Assembly: GCF_024436065.1 (NCBI RefSeq)
Contig: NZ_JANFNS010000001.1
Span: 992,001 to 1,056,000 of the forward strand
Length of the DNA stretch: 64,000 bases
Direction of reading: 5' to 3'
Source: Saccharibacillus sp. JS10
GTDB taxonomy: Bacteria > Bacillota > Bacilli > Paenibacillales > Paenibacillaceae
Shown one piece after another: positions 1 to 8,419 of this stretch. Each line of letters opens with the position of its first letter. Positions within the stretch are counted from its first letter, which is position 1. Made by a program: the position numbers and the translations under genes. The notes under the pieces were generated by a model. It was given only the letters and a program-made list of their open reading frames with translations. It was not told the origin of the DNA and ran no database searches.

Positions 1-512
1 CTCACCGAAGACTTGCCATCATGCCAAGCTTCCATGCGTACACGACGTACTTCGAGTTCTGAAGTCAATACATACGTATGATCGGCTTCGTCCCAGTCAT
101 GGTCTTCCCCAGCAATCCAGAACACCGGCACCACTTCACGACCTAGCTTTTGCGAAGAAAGACGAGCTGCATGAATGATCGTTGCTGCTTTATAGACAAC
201 AAGCAGTGAACCTGTAAACAATCCGCTCTGCTGCCCTCCTACAACGACAAGCGATGATTCCTTTTTCAGCGTCTCCAAAGACTGCTGCACAGCAGGATCA
301 TGATTATAGCTTTCATTGTAGGATCGCAAAACTTCAACCAACTCATGTCGATCTGCACTCGGTCGGTTGGCTGTATCCAACCATGAAGCACGGCGCTCAA
401 GACTTTTCTGATCGCCTAGATCGTATTCATATAATTCATGTGCATGTTCTCCACGCACGTAATCTTCTCCCAAGACCGAACCCTTGCGAAGCGACTGCAA
501 AATGACATTCAT
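1..512 (-). CDS. bshC: Bacillithiol biosynthesis cysteine-adding enzyme BshC (N-terminal part)
   Basis: First 170 codons of BshC; the rest lies beyond the left edge. BshC is assigned to the last step of bacillithiol synthesis, addition of cysteine to GlcN-malate, in the cytoplasm. Translation of the minus strand gives the family blocks GGQQSGLFTG (about residues 92-101) and VPVFWIAGEDHDWDE (about 128-142). The ATG at 512 has AGGAGG 11 nt upstream and a consensus sigma-A promoter further up, so the gene is probably transcribed alone. In Bacillales bshC usually precedes mraZ and sits near panE, and panE is about 6 kb away here. Identification is firm from the motifs. Confidence 0.93.
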   Translation of the reverse strand, partial: MNVILQSLRKGSVLGEDYVRGEHAHELYEYDLGDQKSLERRASWLDTANRPSADRHELVEVLRSYNESYNHDPAVQQSLETLKKESSLVVVGGQQSGLFTGSLLVVYKAATIIHAARLSSQKLGREVVPVFWIAGEDHDWDEADHTYVLTSELEVRRVRMEAWHDGKSSV

Positions 513-555
513 GTCTGGCCTTGCCTCCTGTCTAAATCTGCTTAAACCCTTCTTG

Positions 556-584
556 ATTGTACCCAATCGTTCTCAAGTCGTCAA
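556..584 (-). promoter_or_regulatory. Sigma-A promoter of bshC
   Basis: On the minus strand TTGACG (579-584) and TACAAT (556-561) are separated by 17 nt. They lie downstream of the opp terminator and about 45 nt above the bshC start. Confidence 0.8.
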
Positions 585-614
585 AATAACTTTCATTCCT
601 TATCAAAAGAAAGA

Positions 615-673
615 GGATGAAATAAAAAAAGAAAAAGCCACCTTTTCGAACGTTATCCGTTCGAAAAGGTGGC
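615..673 (-). terminator. Rho-independent terminator of the opp operon
   Basis: A perfect 15-bp stem (637-651 with 659-673, 7-nt loop) is followed on the minus strand by a long T-rich run (616-636). It lies directly after oppF. The arm core CACCTTTTCGAA also occurs in the yqeY terminator near 39.9 kb. Confidence 0.92.
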
Positions 674-699
674 AAAATGACTTCTGCTTGATTCGCAGA

Positions 700-1623
700 T
701 TAATGAGGCATAGCTACCCAGTGCCCCGGCGATACTTCGACAAGCGAAGTTTCTTCGGTTTTTTCGTCAGCCGAGCGAATCGGACCGCCGCCTTCTGCGG
801 ACAGTAAGATACGCTTTTTCTGCGACTCGATTTCCGGATCGGGAACCGGAATCGCAGACAGCAACGACTTTGTATAAGGGTGGATAGGATTGCTGTACAG
901 TTCTTCACTGTCCGCAAGCTCAACCATTTTACCCAAGTACATTACCGCTACGCGGTCACTGATGTGTTTAACCATCGACAAATCGTGAGCGATAAACAGA
1001 TAAGTCAATCCAAGGCGATCTTGAAGCTCTTGCAACAAGTTTACGACTTGGGCTTGGATCGATACGTCCAATGCAGAGATCGGTTCGTCGCAAATGATAA
1101 ATTTAGGATTAACCGCCAAAGCGCGTGCAATGCCGATACGCTGACGTTGACCGCCGGAAAATTCGTGCGGGTAACGAGTCGCGTGGTCCGTGTTCAAACC
1201 AACCAAATCCAGCAATTCTTCGATACGCTTTTTGCGTTCGCCCGAAGATCCTGCCATTTTGTGAATATCCAACGCTTCTCCGATAATATCGGATACGGTG
1301 AACCGCGGATTCAGCGAAGCGTAAGGATCTTGGAAGATCATTTGCATATCGCGGCGCATTGCCTTCATTTTATTCGGAGACAATTTGTAGATGTCGGTTC
1401 CGTTGAAACGGACACTACCTGCTGTTGGCTCGTATAACCGAAGAATCGTACGGCCTGCTGTCGATTTACCACAGCCCGATTCACCTACCATGCCAAGCGT
1501 CTCACCTTCGCGAATAAAGAAATTCAAGTTGTCGACCGCTTTGAGAACTTTACCGCCGCCTACGTTAAAATACTTTTTCAGCCCATCGACTTCAATCAAA
1601 TTCTTACCTGTCATGGTTCCCAT
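700..1623 (-). CDS. oppF: Oligopeptide ABC transporter ATP-binding protein OppF
   Basis: ATPase subunit energising oligopeptide import through OppB/OppC. Walker A GESGCGKST is at about residues 47-55, the signature SGGQ at about 156-159, Walker B FIICDEP at about 175-181, and the C-terminal oligopeptide-family segment HPYTKSLLSAIPVPDP is present. The 307-residue length and sequence match OppF rather than OppD. The ATG at 1623 has AAGGAGG 8 nt upstream. It is the last gene of oppA-oppB-oppC-oppF, with 33 nt after oppC. The partner ATPase OppD, normally between C and F, is absent. Confidence 0.93.
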   Translation of the reverse strand: MGTMTGKNLIEVDGLKKYFNVGGGKVLKAVDNLNFFIREGETLGMVGESGCGKSTAGRTILRLYEPTAGSVRFNGTDIYKLSPNKMKAMRRDMQMIFQDPYASLNPRFTVSDIIGEALDIHKMAGSSGERKKRIEELLDLVGLNTDHATRYPHEFSGGQRQRIGIARALAVNPKFIICDEPISALDVSIQAQVVNLLQELQDRLGLTYLFIAHDLSMVKHISDRVAVMYLGKMVELADSEELYSNPIHPYTKSLLSAIPVPDPEIESQKKRILLSAEGGGPIRSADEKTEETSLVEVSPGHWVAMPH

Positions 1624-1656
1624 GGCTGACGCCTCCTTCTTTATAAAATCTGCGAA

Positions 1657-2619
1657 TTATTTATTTTTGAGCGATGGATCCAATGCGTCACGCAATCCGT
1701 CCCCAAGCAAGTTGAACGCGAGCATGATAATACTGATCAATACAGCCGGGAAGAACATCCGCCATGGATAGTACATCCAACCTGTCAATGCGTTCTCGAC
1801 CATCGAACCGAGCGACGATACTGGAGCTTGTACGCCCAGGCCCAAGAAACTCAGGAACGACTCTGCAAAGATCGCACTTGGTACAGACAGGGTCAATGTA
1901 ACGATGATCGGACCACTTGCATTCGGCAACAGGTGACGGAATAACAATCTGCCTGTTCCTGCACCCATCGAACGGGAAGCGAGTACGAACTCGCGGTTTT
2001 TCAACTTCATAATTTCGCCCCGTACGATCCAAGACATATTAATCCAGCCTGTAATCGTCAGAGCCAAGATGATCGTTCCCAAACTTGGTTTGAATACAAC
2101 CAACAACAAGATTGTAACAAGCAAGTAAGGAATTGCATACAAAATTTCAGAGAATTTGTTCATGATCGTATCAACGCGGCCACCGAAGTAACCCATGATT
2201 CCGCCGTAAATAACACCAATGAACAAATCGATCAATGCTGCCGCCACACCGACAATCAACGAGATGCGTGCGCCAGACCAAGTTCTTACAAACATATCGC
2301 GACCCAGATCGTCTGTACCGAACCAGTGTAAAGCCGAAGGCTTTTGGTTCGTTGCAAGCAAATCATTCGTCTGATAATCATAACCATGCACCCAATACGA
2401 AATCCAAGGTCCAACGATCGAAGCAATAACGATCAGAATGAGAGCGAAAAGACCCGTCATCGCGACTTTATTGCGACGCAGACGTTCCCAAGTATCGCGC
2501 CAAGCCGTAAGACTTTCGCGCTTGATGACTTCGGATTCACGTTGATTCACATCAACTTGTTCGAAATCAGCCGCTGTCACAGCGGGAAGAGACTGCTTAT
2601 TTATGTTGTCATTCGCCAC
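1657..2619 (-). CDS. oppC: Oligopeptide ABC transporter permease OppC
   Basis: Inner-membrane permease that pairs with OppB to form the import channel. It has a soluble N-terminal tail of about 50 residues, a first membrane span near residues 55-75 (VAMTGLFALILIVIASIVG), and several further spans. The EAA-type loop region SRSMGAGTGRLLFRHLLPNA contacts the ATPase. The start is GTG at 2619 with AAGGAGG 9 nt upstream, inside the end of oppB, and only 4 nt separate the two genes. At 320 residues it has the usual family length. Confidence 0.93.
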   Translation of the reverse strand: MANDNINKQSLPAVTAADFEQVDVNQRESEVIKRESLTAWRDTWERLRRNKVAMTGLFALILIVIASIVGPWISYWVHGYDYQTNDLLATNQKPSALHWFGTDDLGRDMFVRTWSGARISLIVGVAAALIDLFIGVIYGGIMGYFGGRVDTIMNKFSEILYAIPYLLVTILLLVVFKPSLGTIILALTITGWINMSWIVRGEIMKLKNREFVLASRSMGAGTGRLLFRHLLPNASGPIIVTLTLSVPSAIFAESFLSFLGLGVQAPVSSLGSMVENALTGWMYYPWRMFFPAVLISIIMLAFNLLGDGLRDALDPSLKNK

Positions 2620-2623
2620 TTGC

Positions 2624-3556
2624 TTAGCCCTCCTTACCCGAAGTCAGTTTGATCCGAGGATCAACTAATACGTAAACGATATCGGTAACAAAACGTGCAG
2701 CCATCAAAATGATGCCGTAGAACAACGTAATACCCATAATCAACGTATAGTCCCGGTTTGTGATACTTTCGACAAACACTTTGCCGATACCGCCAATACC
2801 GAAGATCCGTTCAACAACGACCGAACCTGTGATGATGTTAGCTGTCATAGGTCCAACATAAGTGACGACCGGAAGAATGCCGTTACGGATAACGTGCTTC
2901 CATAAGATCGCCGGCCATTTCAGACCTTTGGCTTTCGCCGTTTTGATATAATCGGCGTTCAGAACTTCAAGCATACTCGAGCGTGTCAGACGCGCAATAT
3001 ACGCAATCGGACCTGCCGACAACGCGGCTACAGGAAGCACATATCCAAGTGGGCTTCTTAAGCCTGTAATCGGTAATAACTTGAGTTCAAGACCAAATAA
3101 ATATTGGAGTAGCGATGCCATAACGAAACTCGGCACGGCTATCCCGATGACGGCTAGCACCATAACTAAACTATCGATAAATTTCCTATGATACAATGCA
3201 GCGAGTAAACCTAATGCCACACCGACAATTGTCGATACGACAACCGCGATCATACCCAAGCGAAGCGAAACGCCGAAAGTTTGACCGATAATTTTACCTA
3301 CGTCTTGGTTCAACTTTTTCATCGAAATACCAAGATCGCCTTGAACGATATTACCAAGATAATTGACGTATTGAGTCATTAACGGTTTATCAAGACCGTA
3401 TTGTGCTTCCAATCTTGCTCGGATCGGAGCAGGCACTTCTTTTTCGGACATAAATGGATCGCCCGGGATTGCTTTCATTAAGAAAAACGTCGCTGTGATC
3501 AAAATAAACAGCGAGAGCAACGTATATATAAGTTTGCTAGTTATATAGCGTGCCAT
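2624..3556 (-). CDS. oppB: Oligopeptide ABC transporter permease OppB
   Basis: Membrane permease with an N-terminal span (residues about 8-28), the usual periplasmic segment, and an EAA loop (TAKAKGLKWPAILWKHVIRN) for the ATPase. The frame is open seven codons further up to a TTG at 3577, but that TTG lies inside the Shine-Dalgarno GAGGAGG. The ATG at 3556 is therefore the better start, giving 310 residues, the length known for Bacillus OppB. A strong hairpin terminator lies between this gene and oppA, so oppBCF are probably made in smaller amounts than the binding protein. Confidence 0.92.
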   Translation of the reverse strand: MARYITSKLIYTLLSLFILITATFFLMKAIPGDPFMSEKEVPAPIRARLEAQYGLDKPLMTQYVNYLGNIVQGDLGISMKKLNQDVGKIIGQTFGVSLRLGMIAVVVSTIVGVALGLLAALYHRKFIDSLVMVLAVIGIAVPSFVMASLLQYLFGLELKLLPITGLRSPLGYVLPVAALSAGPIAYIARLTRSSMLEVLNADYIKTAKAKGLKWPAILWKHVIRNGILPVVTYVGPMTANIITGSVVVERIFGIGGIGKVFVESITNRDYTLIMGITLFYGIILMAARFVTDIVYVLVDPRIKLTSGKEG

Positions 3557-3683
3557 CTGCGAACCTCTCCTCCTCAATTGTGATTCTTAAATAGTAACCT
3601 ACTTAATTTATAATTGCACATTCATTATTTTCAACCCTAATTATTAGACATTCAAGAGCAAAAATGGAAGTTTGACGAACATG

Positions 3684-3725
3684 CAAAAAAATCGGGATAT
3701 ATATGTGATTCCATATATATCCCGA
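3684..3725 (-). terminator. Intercistronic terminator between oppA and oppB
   Basis: A perfect 14-bp stem (3692-3705 with 3712-3725, 6-nt loop) is followed by seven Ts on the minus strand. It sits 41 nt after the oppA stop. Partial termination after a binding-protein gene is a common way to make it more abundant than its permeases. Confidence 0.88.
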
Positions 3726-3766
3726 GCTGTTATTAACTTGGGTTACACCTATTAAGATCTTCGATC

Positions 3767-5491
3767 TTAGTGTTCTTCCAGGTAAGCGCGAGTGAAGTTG
3801 ATTGCGCCGGAGAAGTCAGTTGTTACACCTTTCAAGTAAGGCTTAGTCAGCGATGCTTGAGTGTAGTAGTAGACAGGCATGATTACCATGTTGTCTTGAA
3901 CCAACATTTTTTCTGCTGCAGCCATATCTTGCATACGTTTTTCTGGGTCGTTACCGCCTTTGTAAGCTGAATCGATCAGAGCATCGTACTCTTTATTTGC
4001 GAAACCAGTGTTGTTGTTACCGCCACCGCTTACGAACATATCCATGAATGTCATTGGATCGTTGTAGTCAGCAGACCAACCTGCACGAGCGATTTGGAAG
4101 TTGCCTGTTTTTCTGCTTTCCAGGAATACAGACCATTCTTCGTTTTTCGTTTGAATTTCTACGCCCAATGTGTTTTTCCACATATCAGCTACAGCCAGAG
4201 CCAGCTTTTGGTGGTTTTCACTTGTGTTGTAGAGCAAAGTGATCGGAGGAAGAGTCGTGATTCCTTCTTCTTTCATACCTTCTTCAAGCATTGTTTTTGC
4301 TGCTGCTGCATCTTCTGTGAAGTAACCGGAATCCGGGAACTCATCACGGAACGATTGGTTGTTCAGACCTGCGATCGAAGTTGGTACGAAACCAAATGCT
4401 GGTGTTTGACCTGCTTTTGTTACGTTCTCGATCAAAGATTTACGGTCGATAGACATTGCAAATGCTTTACGGATTTTCTCGTTGTTGAACGGTGCTTCTT
4501 TTGTGTTGAACTCATAGTAGTAAGTCGAAGCGATGTCAGTCAATTTGAATTCTTCTGGCATTTGTTCAGACAGTGGTTGAATTTGGTCAGTTGGGATTTC
4601 ACCAGTTGGTGCGCCCGCATAGTCAATTTCTCCACCTTGGTACGAAGCTGTTTCAGTTGCGCCACTGTTTACGATCGAAGCTGTAACGTTAGTCAGCTTG
4701 ATGTTTTCAGCGTCCCAATATTTGTCGTTTTTAGTCCAATCCATCTCAGAACCTGTTGTCCAAGTTGTCAGAGTGAATGGTCCATTTGTAACCATTTTGC
4801 TTGGGTCAGAAGCCCATGCTTGGTCAGCTTCAACAGAAGCTTGGTGTACAGGGTAGAAAGTGTAGAACGAAGTCAGACCCAAGAAGTAAGGCGTTGGATT
4901 AGCCAGTGTTACTTCCAGTGTGTTTTCGTCAACTGCTTTAACGCCTACAGTCGAGAAGTCTTTTGTTTTACCTGTGTTGAAATCTTCAGCACCTTTGATG
5001 TAGTACAATTGGTAAGCATATACTGGAGCCGGAGTTGTTTCTTGGCTCAGTACGCGTTCCCAAGCATATACGAAATCATTAGCTGTTACAGGGTCACCGT
5101 TACTCCAAGTTGCGCCTTGACGCATTTTGAAAGTGTAAGTAAGACCATCTTCGGAAACTTCCCAGCTTTCAGCAGCGCCTGGAGCAGGGTTGCCGTCGCC
5201 GTCGATTGTTGCAAGACCTTCATACATGAAGCGCAGCGCAGTGTTCGACTGGCTGTCTTGAGCTTGTGCCGGATCAAGTGTCGGCGGCTCTGCACTCAAG
5301 TTCAGGTGCAGGGTTTGGTCAGCTGCTAAGTTAGCATCTGTCGGTTCGGTAGTTGTTTCTCCACCCGTCGAGTTCTCGGTTGGTGTTGTCGAACCTGTAG
5401 TTGGTGTTTCAGCACCACTTCCACATGCAGCCAAGACCATACTGATTACAAGAACCAGCGTTACAAGCATCATCCAGCTTTTCTTTTTCAT
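3767..5491 (-). CDS. oppA: Oligopeptide-binding lipoprotein OppA
   Basis: Substrate-binding component (SBP_bac_5 family) that captures peptides outside the cell. The signal peptide ends in the lipobox LAAC with Cys about residue 23, so the protein should be anchored by lipid. A Thr/Glu-rich linker (residues about 25-55) precedes the binding domain, which has typical motifs such as FMYEGLATID and MRQGATWSNGDPVTANDFVYAWERV. ATG at 5491 follows a purine-rich GGGGGAAAG. At 574 residues it is of normal length. It is the first gene of the operon, with a TATAAT promoter upstream. Confidence 0.93.
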   Translation of the reverse strand: MKKKSWMMLVTLVLVISMVLAACGSGAETPTTGSTTPTENSTGGETTTEPTDANLAADQTLHLNLSAEPPTLDPAQAQDSQSNTALRFMYEGLATIDGDGNPAPGAAESWEVSEDGLTYTFKMRQGATWSNGDPVTANDFVYAWERVLSQETTPAPVYAYQLYYIKGAEDFNTGKTKDFSTVGVKAVDENTLEVTLANPTPYFLGLTSFYTFYPVHQASVEADQAWASDPSKMVTNGPFTLTTWTTGSEMDWTKNDKYWDAENIKLTNVTASIVNSGATETASYQGGEIDYAGAPTGEIPTDQIQPLSEQMPEEFKLTDIASTYYYEFNTKEAPFNNEKIRKAFAMSIDRKSLIENVTKAGQTPAFGFVPTSIAGLNNQSFRDEFPDSGYFTEDAAAAKTMLEEGMKEEGITTLPPITLLYNTSENHQKLALAVADMWKNTLGVEIQTKNEEWSVFLESRKTGNFQIARAGWSADYNDPMTFMDMFVSGGGNNNTGFANKEYDALIDSAYKGGNDPEKRMQDMAAAEKMLVQDNMVIMPVYYYTQASLTKPYLKGVTTDFSGAINFTRAYLEEH

Positions 5492-5531
5492 CCTGCAACT
5501 TTCCCCCTAAAAAAGATTAATTTTTTTATTG

Positions 5532-5560
5532 ATTATACCCCGCACTGCAAAAAAAATCTA
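5532..5560 (-). promoter_or_regulatory. Probable promoter of the opp operon
   Basis: TATAAT (5532-5537) lies about 40 nt above the oppA ATG. The best -35 at 17 nt is TAGATT (5555-5560), which is weak. The segment from here to 5696 is AT-rich, and no clear terminator for the upstream panE unit is visible, so read-through is possible. Confidence 0.5.
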
Positions 5561-5696
5561 TAACCTTTTTTCAGAATTTTACGTTTTTTTTCATTTTTCG
5601 TTCTTTTTCTGTCACATTTCCTGTCTTGAAGCACGATTTTTCAGTAAAAAACGATCCCATTTCAAAATTATCTTTTATGTATATAACATCACAATG

Positions 5697-6083
5697 TCAG
5701 CTATTTATTAAATACGAAATAAAGCCGATTATCCCGAATAACACATAACAAGGAACCAATAATAAAAAACTGATTCGCCAAAATCCTTTCAACAAACGGC
5801 TCAACTGTACCTGTCCGCGCTTGCGGTTTTGCAAAGCTCCAAGAATGCCAAGTAACAAAAGCAAAATTAATAACCAAACATAAAATCCAATAGTAGAGTT
5901 AAATACGGTGTTATAAAGTGCAGCTACAGCCACAAAAAGAAAAGGCATCGTCACATTTATAGCTTGATAAAAAGATTGTTGCGAAGTTTTTTTAAGAATT
6001 TTTTCAAATATGTAAGTCAAAATAAACGGCACGAAAGGCAAAATGCATAAAGTAATCAATACGCTGGAAAAAGTTTGGATCAT
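5697..6083 (-). CDS. Small integral membrane protein, DUF3397-like
   Basis: A 128-residue protein with about four hydrophobic segments (roughly residues 8-28, 44-60, 67-84 and 103-126) and a basic loop KILKKTSQQ. It resembles the DUF3397 membrane proteins found beside panE and bshC in Bacillales; this assignment rests on size, topology and context. The function is unknown. ATG at 6083 has AGGAGG 6 nt upstream. It starts 24 nt after panE and is surely co-transcribed with it. Confidence 0.75.
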   Translation of the reverse strand: MIQTFSSVLITLCILPFVPFILTYIFEKILKKTSQQSFYQAINVTMPFLFVAVAALYNTVFNSTIGFYVWLLILLLLLGILGALQNRKRGQVQLSRLLKGFWRISFLLLVPCYVLFGIIGFISYLINS

Positions 6084-6107
6084 CTTTTGCCTCCTGCTCG
6101 CTTATTT

Positions 6108-7070
6108 TCAACAACTTTCTGTTTCGTTCATACCTTCAATTAAGTTCAATAATTTCTGATTCCAGGGAGCAGCTACGCCAAACCGATGAGCAAGTTTTAC
6201 GATCCCACCGCTGATCCATGCCACTTCTGTCGAATCTCCACGCGTCACGTCTTCCAGCATCGAAGAACGATTGGCCGCTGTAGATTCACAGACTTGAAGC
6301 ACATCATCCCACCAAGACAAAGGCGCTGACAGACCCGAAGCCTCATAAATCACTACAATTTCATCGAAAATTTCTTTCATGATCGATATTCGGTATTCAT
6401 TATGTAGCAAAGCTCCGTTCTCAATCTTCCATATAGCCGTTAGCGGATTGATAATCGCATTAATCAACAACTTTCGATAAATAACCGTCTCAATACTATT
6501 CGACGTAGCCAGTGGTAATCCTGCTTTTGTGAAAACTTCAATCAAGAATTGTTCAGCTTGTTTATCTTCTTCCGAAGAAAAGCTTGTCGAGTTCGTTTGT
6601 CCAAATCTTGTTGTCCCGACCCCAGCCCTTCTGATGGAATAAGATTCTAATTTTCGAGCTCCTTCTGTCGTAATCGCTGCATACACCGGAATATGAGGTA
6701 ATGCTTGACTAAGTCGTTCAATATGCCCGATTCCGTTTTGCAAACAAAATAGTCGATCTCCGATTCGCACATTTTGTTGTAACTTAGCAATCAGCTCAGC
6801 ATCTACATGTTTTTGCTTAACCGCAAGGATGATCCAACGTCCTTCTTCATTAGACGGAGAAAATTCGTTTATAGCACGTGCTTCAAGCTTTATACCTTCC
6901 GTAACTAAGTCATGAGTGTCGTCTACATATTCGATCCCGATTCCTGAAGTCGAAATTTGCTCCGCCTGCTGAGAGGTTCGGGTATAGAGCAGAACGTCAG
7001 CACTTCCTTTTGCCGCTATGGCTGCAAATAACAAACCTAGCGAACCTCCGCCTATCACTTCAATCTTCAT
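6108..7070 (-). CDS. panE: 2-dehydropantoate 2-reductase (ketopantoate reductase)
   Basis: Reduces ketopantoate to pantoate with NADPH in pantothenate and coenzyme A synthesis. The Rossmann fold begins at residue 1 with the dinucleotide motif GGGSLG (about residues 7-12). The segment LAVKQKHVDAE, the LQNGIGHIERL motif (about residues 110-120) and a C-terminal helical domain with ITTEGARKL and KLLINAIINPLTAI identify the ApbA/PanE family. At 320 residues it is slightly longer than B. subtilis PanE. ATG at 7070 has AGGAGG upstream. It heads a two-gene unit with the DUF3397-like gene and is divergent from the gene at 7263. Confidence 0.9.
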   Translation of the reverse strand: MKIEVIGGGSLGLLFAAIAAKGSADVLLYTRTSQQAEQISTSGIGIEYVDDTHDLVTEGIKLEARAINEFSPSNEEGRWIILAVKQKHVDAELIAKLQQNVRIGDRLFCLQNGIGHIERLSQALPHIPVYAAITTEGARKLESYSIRRAGVGTTRFGQTNSTSFSSEEDKQAEQFLIEVFTKAGLPLATSNSIETVIYRKLLINAIINPLTAIWKIENGALLHNEYRISIMKEIFDEIVVIYEASGLSAPLSWWDDVLQVCESTAANRSSMLEDVTRGDSTEVAWISGGIVKLAHRFGVAAPWNQKLLNLIEGMNETESC

Positions 7071-7109
7071 TGGTGTGCCTCCTGTTTTACTTTTTCAGTT
7101 CAACCTTCG

Positions 7110-7137
7110 TTTACATCAGAGCCGACAGCTTTATAAT
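7110..7137 (+). promoter_or_regulatory. Putative promoter for the secreted coiled-coil gene
   Basis: TTTACA (7110-7115), 16 nt, then TATAAT (7132-7137) on the plus strand. It would give a leader of about 115 nt before the TTG start at 7263. Its -10 box overlaps the -10 of the opposite promoter. Confidence 0.5.
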
Positions 7138-7160
7138 AAAGTATGAATCATTTTAGCCAA
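7133..7160 (-). promoter_or_regulatory. Putative promoter for panE
   Basis: On the minus strand TTGGCT (7155-7160), 16 nt, then TATTAT (7133-7138). The -10 region is shared with the divergent plus-strand promoter. Confidence 0.45.
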
Positions 7161-7262
7161 ACTCATTTCACAAATAGCTTTATTTTATCATAGCAAAGCC
7201 AAATAACAGATGATTCTACATAAAATATGCCGAAAGACGTGCTGGAAAGCGAGGGATTTACA

Positions 7263-8348
7263 TTGTCAAAACGTTTAACCGTCAGTCTGCTCGCTACAGC
7301 GTTATTATGCAGTGGAAGTTTACAAATGAGTGCTGCGCAATCTTTGCCTAGCGAATGGACGCCGGAGCAACGCCAATTGCTGCAAGACACCCTTTCTGTC
7401 AATGAATTAAAACGTGATACGGAGCGGATTGCGAATGAACAACAAGAATTAGCCAAACAGCGCGATCGATTGAACGAAGAAATTAAGGACTTAGAGACGC
7501 GTATTGCAGAAAACCAGGAACGTACAGGTACAGTCGTGCGCACTCAATATATGCAACAACAACGGCCTTTTTTGCTATCGTTACTGAATGCCCGATCATT
7601 CGGCGAATTGAGTCGAGTCTACATGTACTATCGCTTAGCGATTTCGCATGATCAACAAATCTTAGCCGGTTTTCAAAAAGATACGGATGAATTACAAAAT
7701 CGTCGAAATCTTTTGGCAAAAAATTCAGAACGTCTGGCTCAAGTGAAAAGCGGAATCGAACAGCAACAACAACGATTAGCCTCTTTGCAGCAAGATATTG
7801 ATGAAGGATTACTTTCAAGCGACGATCCGCAAAGTTTAACGCGTCTAGCCGATGAACTAAATGTGTATTGGAATAATGTCGGTCTTTATGAAGTAGATGA
7901 ATATTTTGCTGAACTCGCTGCTGCCAGCAACGAATTGCCGAATTACTTACAAGAAAGCGGCAAAATGAAAGTCTCGGGATTCGGAACGAAATATACGATC
8001 GAATTGACGGATCAAGAACTCAATGAATTTTTACGTTCTCGAAATCCAGACTTTAAAGACTTTGCTTTTACATTCGAAAATGGTCTGGTTGTAGCCGAAG
8101 GACGGCGCGATCGATTAACGTTGCGAATTGAAGGTCGTTATACGTTAGAAAATGAACCTCAAAATGCTGTACTTTTTCATGTAGATCGCTTGGTATTTAA
8201 TGGGTTGGAACTTCCTGCAACGACTACAACCGAGTTGGAACAAAAATACGACCTAGGTTTTTACCCTGGGCAAGTAGCTCCAGTCAAAGTCAACGAAGTC
8301 AATATGGAACAAGGGCATTTAACTATTGCTTTGCAATTAGTTTTATAA
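7263..8348 (+). CDS. Secreted coiled-coil protein of unknown family
   Basis: I do not recognise the family. The TTG at 7263 is preceded by a GCGAGGGA Shine-Dalgarno-like stretch 7 nt upstream, whereas an in-frame ATG at 7227 has none. From the TTG the protein starts SKRLTVSLLATALLCSG, a clean signal peptide probably cut near SAAQS. Residues about 35-200 are long charged helices with many Gln, Glu and Arg residues, predicted coiled coil, resembling the N-terminal part of CwlO-type cell wall hydrolases. The last 110 residues are beta-rich and include KYTIELTDQELNEFL, somewhat like small lipid-binding-fold domains. No NlpC/P60 or other catalytic domain is present, so a structural or adaptor role at the cell surface is possible but unproven. 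It is a single gene with its own terminator. Confidence 0.75.
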   Translation: MSKRLTVSLLATALLCSGSLQMSAAQSLPSEWTPEQRQLLQDTLSVNELKRDTERIANEQQELAKQRDRLNEEIKDLETRIAENQERTGTVVRTQYMQQQRPFLLSLLNARSFGELSRVYMYYRLAISHDQQILAGFQKDTDELQNRRNLLAKNSERLAQVKSGIEQQQQRLASLQQDIDEGLLSSDDPQSLTRLADELNVYWNNVGLYEVDEYFAELAAASNELPNYLQESGKMKVSGFGTKYTIELTDQELNEFLRSRNPDFKDFAFTFENGLVVAEGRRDRLTLRIEGRYTLENEPQNAVLFHVDRLVFNGLELPATTTTELEQKYDLGFYPGQVAPVKVNEVNMEQGHLTIALQLVL

Positions 8349-8369
8349 TTTTATAAATCCACCGTACGC

Positions 8370-8408
8370 AAACAAACGCTCTGTGTCTATTGGACAGGGC
8401 GTTTGTTT
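8370..8408 (+). terminator. Terminator of the secreted coiled-coil gene
   Basis: Stem of about 15 bp (8370-8384 with 8394-8408, one G-U pair) and a T-rich tail on the plus strand. It stands between two converging genes and may also slow transcription from the other side, although no T-run is present in that direction. Confidence 0.8.
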
Positions 8409-8419
8409 ATTTAAAGCTT

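Noticed and set aside
4094-5329. A 411-codon open frame on the plus strand
   Set aside because: Antisense to oppA; Cys/Phe/Ser-rich product without domain. Shadow of the real gene.
7227-7262. ATG start at 7227 for the secreted coiled-coil protein
   Set aside because: No Shine-Dalgarno and it would put 12 acidic residues before the signal peptide. The TTG at 7263 has both.
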